DNA of 64,000 nt from Planctomycetaceae bacterium (GTDB lineage Bacteria; Planctomycetota; Planctomycetia; Pirellulales; Pirellulaceae): positions 1,302,001-1,366,000 of the forward strand of contig JACKHM010000002.1 in assembly GCA_020638995.1 (NCBI GenBank). The letters are read 5' to 3'. The notes under the pieces were generated by a model. That model made no database searches and was not told where the DNA came from. It saw nothing but the letters and a program-made list of their open reading frames with translations. Below are positions 1 through 12,000 of this stretch, piece by piece. How positions within the stretch are numbered: position 1 is the first letter of the stretch; every line of letters starts with the position of its first letter. The position numbers were made by a program, and so were the translations under genes.

Positions 1-3000
1 ACTGCTGGACCGGGCGGAACGCGTAATACGGTTTCAGTCACTGTCGACACTAGCGCTGAACTGCTTACGTCGACCAGGTGCGCGTCCGTCGCTCCCACAT
101 GCACCAGCCCGCCACCGATGTTTCGTGGGGACAAAGGAATGTTCAACTGACCTGGTTGCGCGGCGAGCGGCTGGCCGAGGGCGTTCACAGCCGGCAAGTG
201 TGCAACGCTCAAAGCTTGCACGATGGCGTCAGCGAGTTGATCCGCCGTGGCTCCAGCGGGGAACGGAATGCGGCGGGCAGCACTTGACCAATTGTTATTC
301 TGATCGAACTCGAAGATGACCGGCATGGCCAACCCTAGTGTTCCATCGTTGATCGTGAACTGCTGCCCATCGACGATGCCATTCGCACCGGCTCCGTTGA
401 ACGGAACTTGCAGGCCCAAGGTCTCGGCAACCGACAAGCTAAAGCCCTTATCAAACTCGAACGTAGCCGTATCACCGACGTCGTTCGTGACTTTAAACGA
501 AGTGGTGTCGTTGATATCGCGTCCGCCCTGGGCATCGATTACAAATCGGTCGCGGTTGTTTACAACGATCTGGTAGACCTTGTCATTCGGCCAGATTCCG
601 GATAGTGGCGTTAACACTACGGTATTGCTAGTCGTATTGTATCGATAGGTGTAGTCAATTCCCTCACGCAGGAAAACGCCGTTCTGGAACAACGTAACGA
701 CGGGCCCTGTGACATCGAGCAAGAGGCCTTCTTCACCGATTTGCACCGTGCGTCCGGTGAGCGTCTCGTCATTAACACCGACGCCCGGGAACGGATCTGC
801 TGCCTCGAAACCGTCGACAATCTGCAGAGAGAAATTCGCGTAGACCCCGGATTCCAATTGAACAATCGATAACGAAGGATCGACGTCAATACCTTCCGAG
901 TCGTTGTCCTGCGGATTGACCAGCGTCACCGATGGACCGATGAAGTCGGCGAGGTCGAGCGCACCCCGGTCCTTGAACACCTGTCCGCCGAAACCTTGAG
1001 GCGTTGAGACGCGTGGATCATCAACCCGCAACTGCCCCCGTCCATCGGTATCGGGAGCGAGCACGGGCGAAAGCGCCAAGCCAACGGCGTCTTTGATCGA
1101 CTCGAATTCGTCACGTTCAACAAGGGAGTCGATGGCGCTGTCGATCGCAAACGAGAAGGGGGCCGGTAGGAAGTTACCTGCCGCGGCATTGACAAATAGC
1201 GGCTCGGTGTTCCCCAGCGACACATTGAAGTCTTGTGTTGTCAGCGGCAAATTCGAGTCTTGCTGTGCGTTGTGCTGGTATAACGAACCACCGACGACGA
1301 GCCCTCCGATCGCACCTACATTGTCCGCCGGACCTGGGCTGTCATTGATGAACCGTGCTTGCTGAATACCAATTTGCGTGTTGGCAACGATATTGTTCAA
1401 CAGTGTCGGAGTAGCCTGCTCCGAGACGAGAATTCCGCGTTCGGCTAACAAGCCGTCGACGTTATTCGCTGCATTACCAAAGAATGTTGGCGACTGGACG
1501 CGGATACCAGAGCCGTTCGCGACCACAGTCCATGCATCCCGAATGACGACAAACCGCTCAACCAGATCTCGAGCACCGCTGAGGGCACGATCCGTGCTCA
1601 AACGATCTTGTGCGAGACCTCCATATGCTTCGGCCGTCACGCGATTGTTGGGATTGGCAACGCCAAAACTTCCGTTGGGGAGGTTCTGCCGGTTATTCAA
1701 CACCGGATCGTTGCTGATCGCCGTTGCCAGCGCCAATGCGATTTCCGGGCTTCGCGGGCCGTTCGGTACCGTAATGGTCTGAACATTTCCGGCAACGTCT
1801 TCGATAGTCAGCGTACCGTTTGCGTTGTTATCGATCTCAACAACGTAGGTTTGTGGTGAGCGGACATTGATTTCAATGTCATAGAGACCAGTCGATCCCA
1901 GCGGAACTCGGTCCGCAAGACTAAGCGGACTGTAAGCATCGTTTCCAAAACTGCTAACCGCCGCATAGTAGGTTCCATTTTCGATCGCTGTGAATTCGAG
2001 ATAGGGATCATTGCCGGATGCGGCTTCGCCGGGAGCGGGAGCAGCCGAGTTGGAGGCTACCAATTCACCCACGGAGTCAAACAATCGCAAAATCGAGTTG
2101 AGGCCACTTCCGTTTGAGTTGGCATCAACGTCGATCGATACTCGATCACCAATGTTTAACTCAAACTGATAGAAGTCGACGTCCTGCTCCGGGTTCTCGC
2201 GGAAGTTGACGGAATCGCCAATTCGTCCCGAGGACGTGTAGCTCATCGGAGTGCGCTGCGTACCTTGACGAGTATCGATGGCGTTGAAGATCGTATCGTT
2301 CGGCTCGATATTCGGCTCGGAGAAGGAAGAACTGGTGCCATCGTGCCCGTAAACGGTGTTGTTCACTACCTTAGAGAACGGCTGCGGTGCTCGACCGATC
2401 GCTGCAGGACGAATGCTCGCGAATCCGCCACCAACGATCGACGAAGCATGCTCGACATAGACCGCAGGATTCGGAGCTGTCGTAGACGAAAGTGTGGACG
2501 AACGGCTTACACCTACGATTGCTTGCGCCACCAAGGTACTGTCGTTGGAAACCAGAATGCTGCTGTCAATCGCATCCTTAATCACAATCGCCATTTCCAG
2601 TTCGTCGTAACCAATCGAGCTAAATCCGCTGCCGGGATTGGTAATCGGATGGAAGAAGCGATAGGTGCTCGCAACGCTTCGCCGATAGAAAATAGGAACA
2701 TTTGCGTCGTTCCACCCGTTTCCACCCGCCGCGCCGCTACCGCCACCACTAGTTGGACTGCCGTTGATATCCTCGAACTCGAAGGTAACGGTTTGTCCAA
2801 ATGCCGTAATACTGAACGTGGTTCCGTCTCTAACCGAGTCTGCAGGCAGGGCAGTAAGTTCCCACGGCACGGTATCACCGCTAACGTGAATGCCGACGAG
2901 ACCGGGCGAGTCAATGGTATTATTCACGATCGAGACGCCTGGCGTGTAACCGCCCAGTGCGGGAACATTGTTCTCGGCGACGAGATTTCGGGCCGGACCT

Positions 3001-6000
3001 GGCTGCGGTTGCTGCAAGCGGACAGGGACTGGACTTGCAAACACGTTCGGGGCAACCGCATCGCGAGCTAGTGACAGCTCACCGTCGGACTGCCGTAAGC
3101 CCGCGTCGGCGACGATACCAGCCGTCTTCGGCTGTGTAATCGTGTTCGAGTGAATCTTGACTTGCCCCTGCGGTCGGAACAGGTTCTTGTCGCCAAAACC
3201 GGTGTGGCGAATGTTTTCGATGCCCGTCGGAGGCAAGACAAACGGGGTGTCAGCGAAGCTGTTCGCTTCGAGGAACACGGCACTATCACCGGACGTATCG
3301 CCAACGTCTGATATCACAATCTTGATAGAGTGCGTTCCGGCGTTGAGAGCCAAAGACGCTGTGATTTTTTGCGTCAAGCCGTCGTAGCCAAATTCGTCGA
3401 GGAAGCGGCCACTTTCCTGGGGATCGTTATTGATGAAGTAGGATGCGTTCTGACCAGTTGCGCCAGAGACATCAAAGGGATTCCCGGAATGCACGGTCGC
3501 AACCGACACACGATCGTTCGTCCCTGGCACAAGCGCAATGTTCTGTCCGTCGACAAAGATCGCGAGCACATCAGAGAAGTCGGTACCGAGTTGTTCGTTG
3601 TACTCCTCCGATGCAAATACGAAGTTCAAATTCAAGGTTCCATCGACATCGAGTCCGAGACCATCCACGATCCGGAAATCGAATTCCAGCGACGTCGCGT
3701 CCTCAGTGACTGGTCCCGTCATTGGGTCGAGCGAGAATTCACTATCAAGGTCCGCATCACCGCGCAGTGAGGAACGTCCCACGAGCGTGTCAGTGGAATT
3801 CGGTCCCTCGGCCGAAAGTGCATCGCCGGTTGAAAGAATTATCCCGCGTTCCATACCGAGGATCGGCAAGCCGCCGGTGAACAAGCCCGCGGAAGAGGCT
3901 CCGCCTGTATACCGTGGTGTTCCCTCAAAAACGATGCCACTTCCCGCGATCGTGTCACGGAGCAAGTTCGCGTCGTTTGTCAGTTCAGTGACTGAAAATG
4001 GGTCGGGTTGTTCGACAATTGCGCCGCCGAACAGATCAATCCGATTTGAGGTACTCAGAGTTCCGCTCTCTTCACCATCGGACGTTGCGGCAGTAATGTC
4101 TAACCGACTTTGTACCTGTTGGCTGTTTACGGCATCACGAATGCGGCGCGCGATCACATAATCGAGGTCCGAAACAAACATACCAAGCGTCGTGTTGAAA
4201 GACTTGAACCGAATTTCGACGTTTCCAGCAGCGACACCGTTTCCAAGCTCCGGATCTTCGTACTCAAACACAACTTCGTTGACGCCGTCGTTAATGGCGA
4301 AAGTCTGTCCATCGACAACTTCCGTCCCGGCAGGGGCCACAAGGGTTGTCTGTTGAGCCAAACGATCGTTAGTGTCGATGGTCGAGGACAGCAGGAGACT
4401 GACATTCGAATTCGTAATCGTCCGCCCGAACGCTGAACTCGGACGAATCTCCAATTGGTAGTCACCGGTTAGAACTTCGCCGGTCGGCGTACTAACCTGT
4501 GAAAAAGTCGAAATGTTGGACTGAAATTGTTGCGCTCCTGGGGGCGGGAACGTGACCATTTCACCGCGTTCGGCGAAGCCGATGATGAGGTCATCTACAT
4601 AGACGCCCTCCGTCAACACGGCGCTGGAGTCCTCATATCCGAATCGAAGTCGGAGATTGTCTTTTCCGGCAAAATCTCCTAAGTCCAACCGCATCTGCCG
4701 CCAGCCCCCGGTGGCCTGTGGGATGCTAATCAGACCTAGGGACGACACTTCCGTACTATTGCTCGATGCAATCAATGTCGATGCCCCGGAACCATCCTCG
4801 ACCGAGACTCGGAAAGCGTCGCTCGCGGCACTGTCGAGATAGTAATTGAAATAGAGCGTTGGTAGATCTTGAGCCGAGTAGCCCGCAAGGCTGAACGAGT
4901 TTGAGACCAAATCGCCCGTGGCTCCTTGCGGAACGGAGCTGTTGCTGTCTTGCCCAAAGTAGAAGCTGCTTCCACCATTTCCCATGATCGCGCCGCCACC
5001 GACCGCGTGATCCTCCAGCGAAATGTTGAGTGTATATCGCTGTCCTAACAACGGTGCATTACCTGTTATCCCACCGGGTGATGCTACGCTGTCAAAGCGT
5101 CCAACTCCAACGATGTAGGTGCCAGGACGCGGGAAGAAAGTGACGAGGTAGGCGTCAGGCGTAAGCGAGCTGATCGGGCCGTCGATGCTGCCGCCACCAC
5201 CATCATTGGTGAACGGATCCAGCCCGTCGAAAAAGCTTGGCACCTGTAAGCCTGTGAGTGGATCGTAGATAAACAATTCCGAGTCGAGACTTGCAGGATC
5301 TCCGGTCCAGGCGTAATCGATGTCGAATACACCAATTTCATTGGTAGTGTTGACCGTGAACGAGTAATAATCAAACGTCCCATCGCCCGTGCCTTGTATC
5401 GTTATGTGTGGCGAGGTCGTGGAGTTATTCGTCGTGAGGAACCCGAAGTCAGGATCGAAATTCAAACTCCACGGACCGTTGTCGATGTTTTGGGCGGTGA
5501 GCAGCGTATCATTCGGTTCCGACTCGCGGAACACACCAGATGCCAGGAAGCTGCGACTGCCATCAAACGAGGGATTGATACCATGCGTAATGTCGGTGGA
5601 GCGATTCTGTGTGACGTGCCAGAGGTTTCCTCCCGTGCCTACAAAACCAGGATCTAAAAGCACCGGAACTACAGGCGGCTCGGCAGTCGTGTATGTACTG
5701 TCTTCGATATGGTCTTCCGCAATCCGACGCACGGAATTAATAGGCTCCAATCTTGCTTCGGGGTTCTGCGTCAGCACCGTGGGAACGCGATTGTTGGAAG
5801 TGACGACGGTGTAGTAGGAACCCTCGGGGAGTTCCACCGGGCCGATAAATGGATCGTTCGGCCCAACGCTACCTCGCGAAAGATCCGACAAATCGCTGCC
5901 TCGCAATGGTCCAGACCGATCCTCGGAGACATTCGAGTCCCGACCTGCGAGCACCAGTTGTCCGTTGGCGTCGAAGACCCACAGACTCGAATTCAAACGC

Positions 6001-9000
6001 ACGAGCGCGTCGGCGTAGTCGATGTCAAAAGTCGTTGAGGCGTGCGCTGAGTTTTGAGAATTTGCAATTGAAGTGTACTGCACATCGAACTGATAAAAAT
6101 CTACGTCCGCAGCGCTGGCGACAGAGCCAGCGACCGACACCGTAGCCCGGTCAGCCGTCAATAGATTGCCAATATACTGAGGTTGCTGACCAGGAATTGT
6201 TCCCGGCGGCGTGATCGAATTGTTATTGGCTAACGCGCTGGTTTCTTCGTCCTCTGACGCCTCACCGATTAGGGGCGAGTGAGCCGGCAAGCCAATGACT
6301 TCGATGCCGTTGTTTGCGTAGCGAATGTCCGCGTATCGGACTGTCGAGCCTGGGAACTCATCTGTCTCTTGGGTTCGAATTTGGAATTGATAGATCCCGC
6401 TCGTAAGGCCGTCGTTGCTGCGGACGCGCACGTGATAGGTACTCCGACTGCCTGCGTTGCCCGGCAACGCAAAACGCAGACCAGCGTCCAGCGGATTCCA
6501 ACTGTAGTAATCCTTGGTCAAACCGGATGCGTGCTTTGGAACGTAGGGCTCCGGAGACTTTTGCAATGGGCTTACGAGATTGGGCTGAAGCAATGGCGAG
6601 ACATAATCAACACCGCCCGTGTCGGAAAGTGTGTCGTTGGAGCGTGCCAACACATTGCCGTTGGCATCCAAAAGTTCGATGACGGTATCCAACGTGAAAG
6701 ACGTTAGATCAACATCCAACCACAACTCCGTACCCGCGGCGGCATTAAATCCGTAAGTGTCGATATCGCCAGGCTCGTTCAGGTATCCGTGAATCTCAAA
6801 GCCCATGCGCAGGTTATCGTCGCCACTTTGTTCGTTCGGAGCGAGATCGCCAACAATCTGTGACGTGTTCGTGGTCGCATTCACACCCGGTGCAACGGCG
6901 TCCGGCGACTCGAGTTCCATGATGATCTCGACGTTGCGGTCGTTGCTGTTCTGATCCAACAGGACGCTTCGCCAATCGTTCGGTCGAGGAATGGTGGCGA
7001 TGCCGTTATTGTTCGTATCGGTTTGCGGCGTATCATCCGGTTGCACACCAGCGCCAACGCTATCATCGTGCAATGATGTAATGACGACAGGGAATCCCGG
7101 TTGCCCCAAAACCCACAACGAGCCGCCAATTCGATCTTCGATTCCGATCGGGTTTCCGCTCGCCGTAAACCCGGCACCGTTGTAACGGTTGCGGTTGGAG
7201 ATTTGGCCGTCGTCGAACAGATTAAAGTTATTGTTGAGTTGGCCTTCTCCCAGCAGTTTAATAACCAAACTCTCGGTTGGACTGCTCTGTAATCGCAAAC
7301 CACCGTAAGTGTGATGCTCGGGAATGACAATCTCGTCGAACGCCCACTTCCGTTGCCCGTTCCGAATGTCTTGTTGATCGAACTGATTCGTTAGTACGTG
7401 AACGATGTCCGTGTCGTCCCAAATGCTCTGCGTCGAAAGGACCTCTCCGCGAATAACCATCCCGTTCAGCGAGTTGTTTTCGAGTTGATTGCCGCGCACC
7501 AGGGGACCTGCGTTATCGCCATAGCGAGTGATGCGATCGATCTCGCCAGTCGACCGACCGATGTCGACGAGATTGTCGTGGATCAACGAGTTCGCGTTAA
7601 TCGTAATCACCGGCATTTGCAGATTTGCGGCCGATTTGGAAGAGTCATACAACGTGTTGTTATCGCGGATGATGTTGTCGACGATTATTGGCTGAGCACC
7701 CCGAACAAAGATCGTTGCTGGTAAGTTGTAACCGCGACCAAATCGATCGAGCGGTCCTTGGCCTCCGACACCTTCGGCATTATTCTCAATAACGCTGTTG
7801 GTAAGCCGCAGATCAGCCTGATGCACCTCAATGACGTTGAAGCCGGCAAACGTGCCTTCCACACGTGTGATTCCGCCGCCATAAGAGATGACCGAGTGAT
7901 CGATGCTGCCCGTCGACAGGTGGCCGAAGAAGAGGCCACCCCAGTTGCCCGGTCCTGGCGATGCCTCGCCATTCGCTTGACCATCATCATTATTAGTGTC
8001 GAAGGTGCCGCCCGCACCGTAGGAATCGTCTAGTCGCGACGTGAAGATCACGGGCAGACCGTCCGTGCCCTCGGCGATCAATTGCGCCCCAAAGTCTGCT
8101 TCGATCCTCGCACCTTCTAGCTTCACTACGCTGCCAGGGTCGATCGCAAGACGAGCGTGCGGTCGAGCCCGAACGACTCCCAACGAACCAGGATCTAGAG
8201 TTCCACCAAGCGTGAATCCATCGTCCGTGTAGTCAGGTGACGAAGCATCCAACTCGGCGACCAAAGTGTACGGGCTGATGCCCCCGACCGTACTTCGATA
8301 GAGACGACGCGAGACAAACTCGCCAGTAACCGCCGGGAGACCGGAAAGCACGACGCCGCCCTCGGCAGGATTCCCCATGATTGAAATGTCCGCCGTTGGA
8401 TCGGAAGCAGCGCCTTCGCGTCCCAGCGCGTCGACATATACGACACGATAGTTATAGCTTCCCTGTGCCAATGAACCACGCGTTGCAGGCGTTGACGTAA
8501 CGGCCTCTACGTTCGGTGGGTCGCGTTGAAGAACCGTGGTCTGCGTTACGCCGAGGTCGACAAAAACCGTGTCGGAGGCGTTCAACTCAGCGACGAGACT
8601 ATACACTCCACCCTGCGTGCCGTCTGTCCGGTAGATGCGACGCCTTACAAAATCTCCTGTAGCGGGAGGTATCTGGTTTAATTGGACGGCGGTATTTGGT
8701 GAAGCGAGTGTGACGCTTGCGGTCGCCTGTGAAGGACGCCCCTCGAAGCCGTTAATGTCTACAAAGGTGATCTTGTACTGGTAAGTGTCCGGCGCCAGTG
8801 TTCCGCCGGTTCGCGGCGTGAATGTTATTAGATCGACGGCGGGGCGTTCAAGGTCGAGGAACGGATCGCCCGCACTTCCTTCTATGACCAAGTTTTCGGA
8901 GAGGACATGTACGATATCCGTATCATCAAATCGGGCGGAAACTTTGAGTGTGCGGAGGGTGTCTACGGCTGGAGTGTCGAGCTGAATGAAAACTCCGTTC

Positions 9001-12000
9001 GTGGAGTTGTTCAGCAGCGTGTTGAAAGAGAAGTCAGGACCCACGCGGTCATAGTCGGACGTGAACTCGCCCGCAGTCTGGTACTGTGGTGAGTGGAAGT
9101 TGGTCTCTTCAAAACTGTTCGGCGTCGCTGAAATGGGAGCATCGGCACTCTGCGTAATCCGGTTGAACGTAACGGTCGGACGCGTCTGAATGATCTGAAT
9201 CGGACGCACGACTTGCTGGATACCGTCAATCACCACACCCCCACCGCCACCGTAGCGGATATCGGCGTGATTGATGTAATTCAAAAAGATGCCTTGATCT
9301 TCGAGGCTGGAACGCGACTCGGAACGATCGACGTCCGAACGAAGAACAATTCCTCCCCAGTCGCCGCTGGCGGGAGTTGTGCGGGGTTGGTGTGTGTCGC
9401 GCCCAATCGACTCGTCGAACCACGAGGTGAAGATGACGTTTCGATCTGGAGTACCAAGAACTTGAAGCGCACCGCCGCTGCGATCGACCGTGAGAGACGA
9501 ACTGCCAACTCCGATCCGCGAACGGCGCATCTTGAAGATCGAACCAGGCTCGATCATGACGGTAACACCCTTGGGAACTGACATTTCAGTTCCATCTTCA
9601 AGAAGCTGCCCCGCAAGTGCACCAACGCCAATCTCATAGGCAAAATTATCGCCGATTGTGTCAAGGTCACTGTCCGTCCCACCATTGCCAACAATACGCA
9701 CGATATCGTTCGGCTTGGCAACGGCAAAAGCATTTGGAACACTGGCCTTCGCAATGCTATTGAAAGGCCGCGCCAACGAACCGTCGGCGTTTGGGCCCGC
9801 CAGTTTGTCGACAAAGATCGTGCGTCCCTCGATCTCAACACCTACAAATCCATTGCTCAACGACACCGCTCGCTCGCCAGCGGCCTGACCATCCGCGCTT
9901 CCCAATATGACCTGGGTCAAGTCGCTCGGATTGACGCTGGCAGCCATCGAAGTTCCGAATCCATTTAGAGGATCGCGAATCTTCATGACGAGCGAACTAG
10001 CTATGGTTTCAGCCGACGTCGTGGGCGTGAATTTCAGCCGGATATTTCCCGGTTGAACTGTCGGGCTGCTGTCCGGCGAGCTGTCAAACTCGAAACGGCG
10101 CACTACGCCCTGATTGTTCGTCAGCGTCAGAACTTGGCCATCAACAAAGCTGGCACCCGTCCCTGAAATCGTGAGAACGCGGTTCAATGGCTGCGTTTGG
10201 AACCAGAAATCATAGACACCGCCAGGTGTCCCATCGGCGTCGCCGTCAAGGATCGTCGGAGTACCATCTGCATCGCGAATCGCATCTTCGGCATCGACTC
10301 GAGAGCGGAAGTTTAGTCGCAAATCGTACTTTCCTTGCGAAGTTCCTCCGAACCCCGTGTCGTCGATCGTGGGGTCAAAGCCCGTATTCCCACTCGCCGA
10401 CACACCTACATAGTAAACTCCAGCTTCCAGTTCCAGTTCGATATATGAATCGCGGCTGTAGTAGTCATCGTTACGAGCGATTAACTCACGTGTACCGTCA
10501 ACATTCTCGCGATATAACGAGAGTACCGTATTCAGCAAGCTCGAATTCGGTAGGCGTTCGGCGAATGTCTCCGCAGTGATAATGCCACGGCGACCAGGGT
10601 CGAGATCAATTTGGAAGCGGTACAGATCAACGTCAACCCCGTCCGGTCGATACAATTGCTGACCGTGCAAAATATCGGCGTTCCCCGGGAAAATTGGTTC
10701 CGGGTCTGGCGCATTGAAATACGGCGTGTTCTCGCCGGTCAGGGAATTCGTGGGGGCAGTGAATCGGGCCATCAACTCGGTTGGCGAGAGGTCGCTCGCG
10801 AGATCGAGCCCTAACATGCTTCCAATACCGATCATGGTGTTGAGGAACCAGGCGCCGCCAAAATCCTCGTTCCACGGCACAGCGCTGTCCATGACCAGCA
10901 TCCCGCTAGCAAATTGGGGATCGATCTTGACTCGGAAATTATTCGAGACGAATTCCAAGACATCGGAACGCACCGGATCGATGACGTTAAGATCTCCCGT
11001 AACGATCGTGAGGCCCTCACTCGCCGTCTCAAGGAACTGAACGCCCAAATAGTTGCCCCACAATTGAAACGCCTCACGAGCGCGGAGCTTTTGTTGGCTG
11101 GTAATCGCGTTATTCAGGGGCACGTTCTGAGCATCGACTCCATAAACCTGTTGGAAGTTGTACAGAATCGTGGTGACACCCGGGGTCTCATCGTGCCCAG
11201 CCTTACCGAACTGCGTGTTGATATGTTCCTCGATCCCCCCGCCAACTTCCGCCGGAAAATCCCGATGCCCAGGCTCGTCGCTGCCTCCAGGGAGATCTAA
11301 CAAGTAGGGTCGCGCACTGATCTCGGATGAAATAATCAAGCTCTGGGATGTCGCCTCCAACCCTGTGGCAGCCCGATCAATCTGTACATCGCGGTCGTTT
11401 GTTAAGTAGATGCGATCGCGAAGCGCCGTCGCTTCCACTCGGAAATCGGTGGCATTAATCGCGTTGACAATTTTTTGTGCAATCTGCTCAACATTTTCAG
11501 AACCGTCCAAAGCGACTCGACTGGCCGTGGGGTCCGTCAAATTTGGCGTTGGGCTTCGGTCAATTTCGAAGACGCGCGACGTGCCACGATCATCTCGAAT
11601 TACAATCTTCGCTCCGTCGGGCAGTGCATTGACATTCGACGTCATCACCAGCATCACCGGACCAGCGTCGAACCTCGCTTGGATGGTCTCTTGAAGACCA
11701 GCGACCTGCTCTAGCCCCTCGACCGATTGTTCGCCTGCAAAGCTGATCTGGTTGCCGCGAGCGGTAGCCGTAACTCCCAAGCCAGAGAGGCTTTGATTCA
11801 CCGTTTGGGCAATGACGCGGGCAAGATTCGTCGATGTGAACGAAACACTTGGCACGAGTGGAATGGCGATCGCACCGGCGATTTGTGCGCCAGGGAGTCC
11901 CGTCAATCCGACACCCACCGGCCCTGGCTGCAACACCGAGTGAAACGAAGTCCCGCTGATAATGATACGTTCGCTGCCCAAAGCCTGCTGAGTGACTCCG

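Noticed and set aside
2265..3071. 268-codon plus-strand open frame antisense to giant A
   Set aside because: The minus-strand frame carries domains shared with giant B. The antisense product is Arg-rich and low in known motifs, as expected for a shadow.
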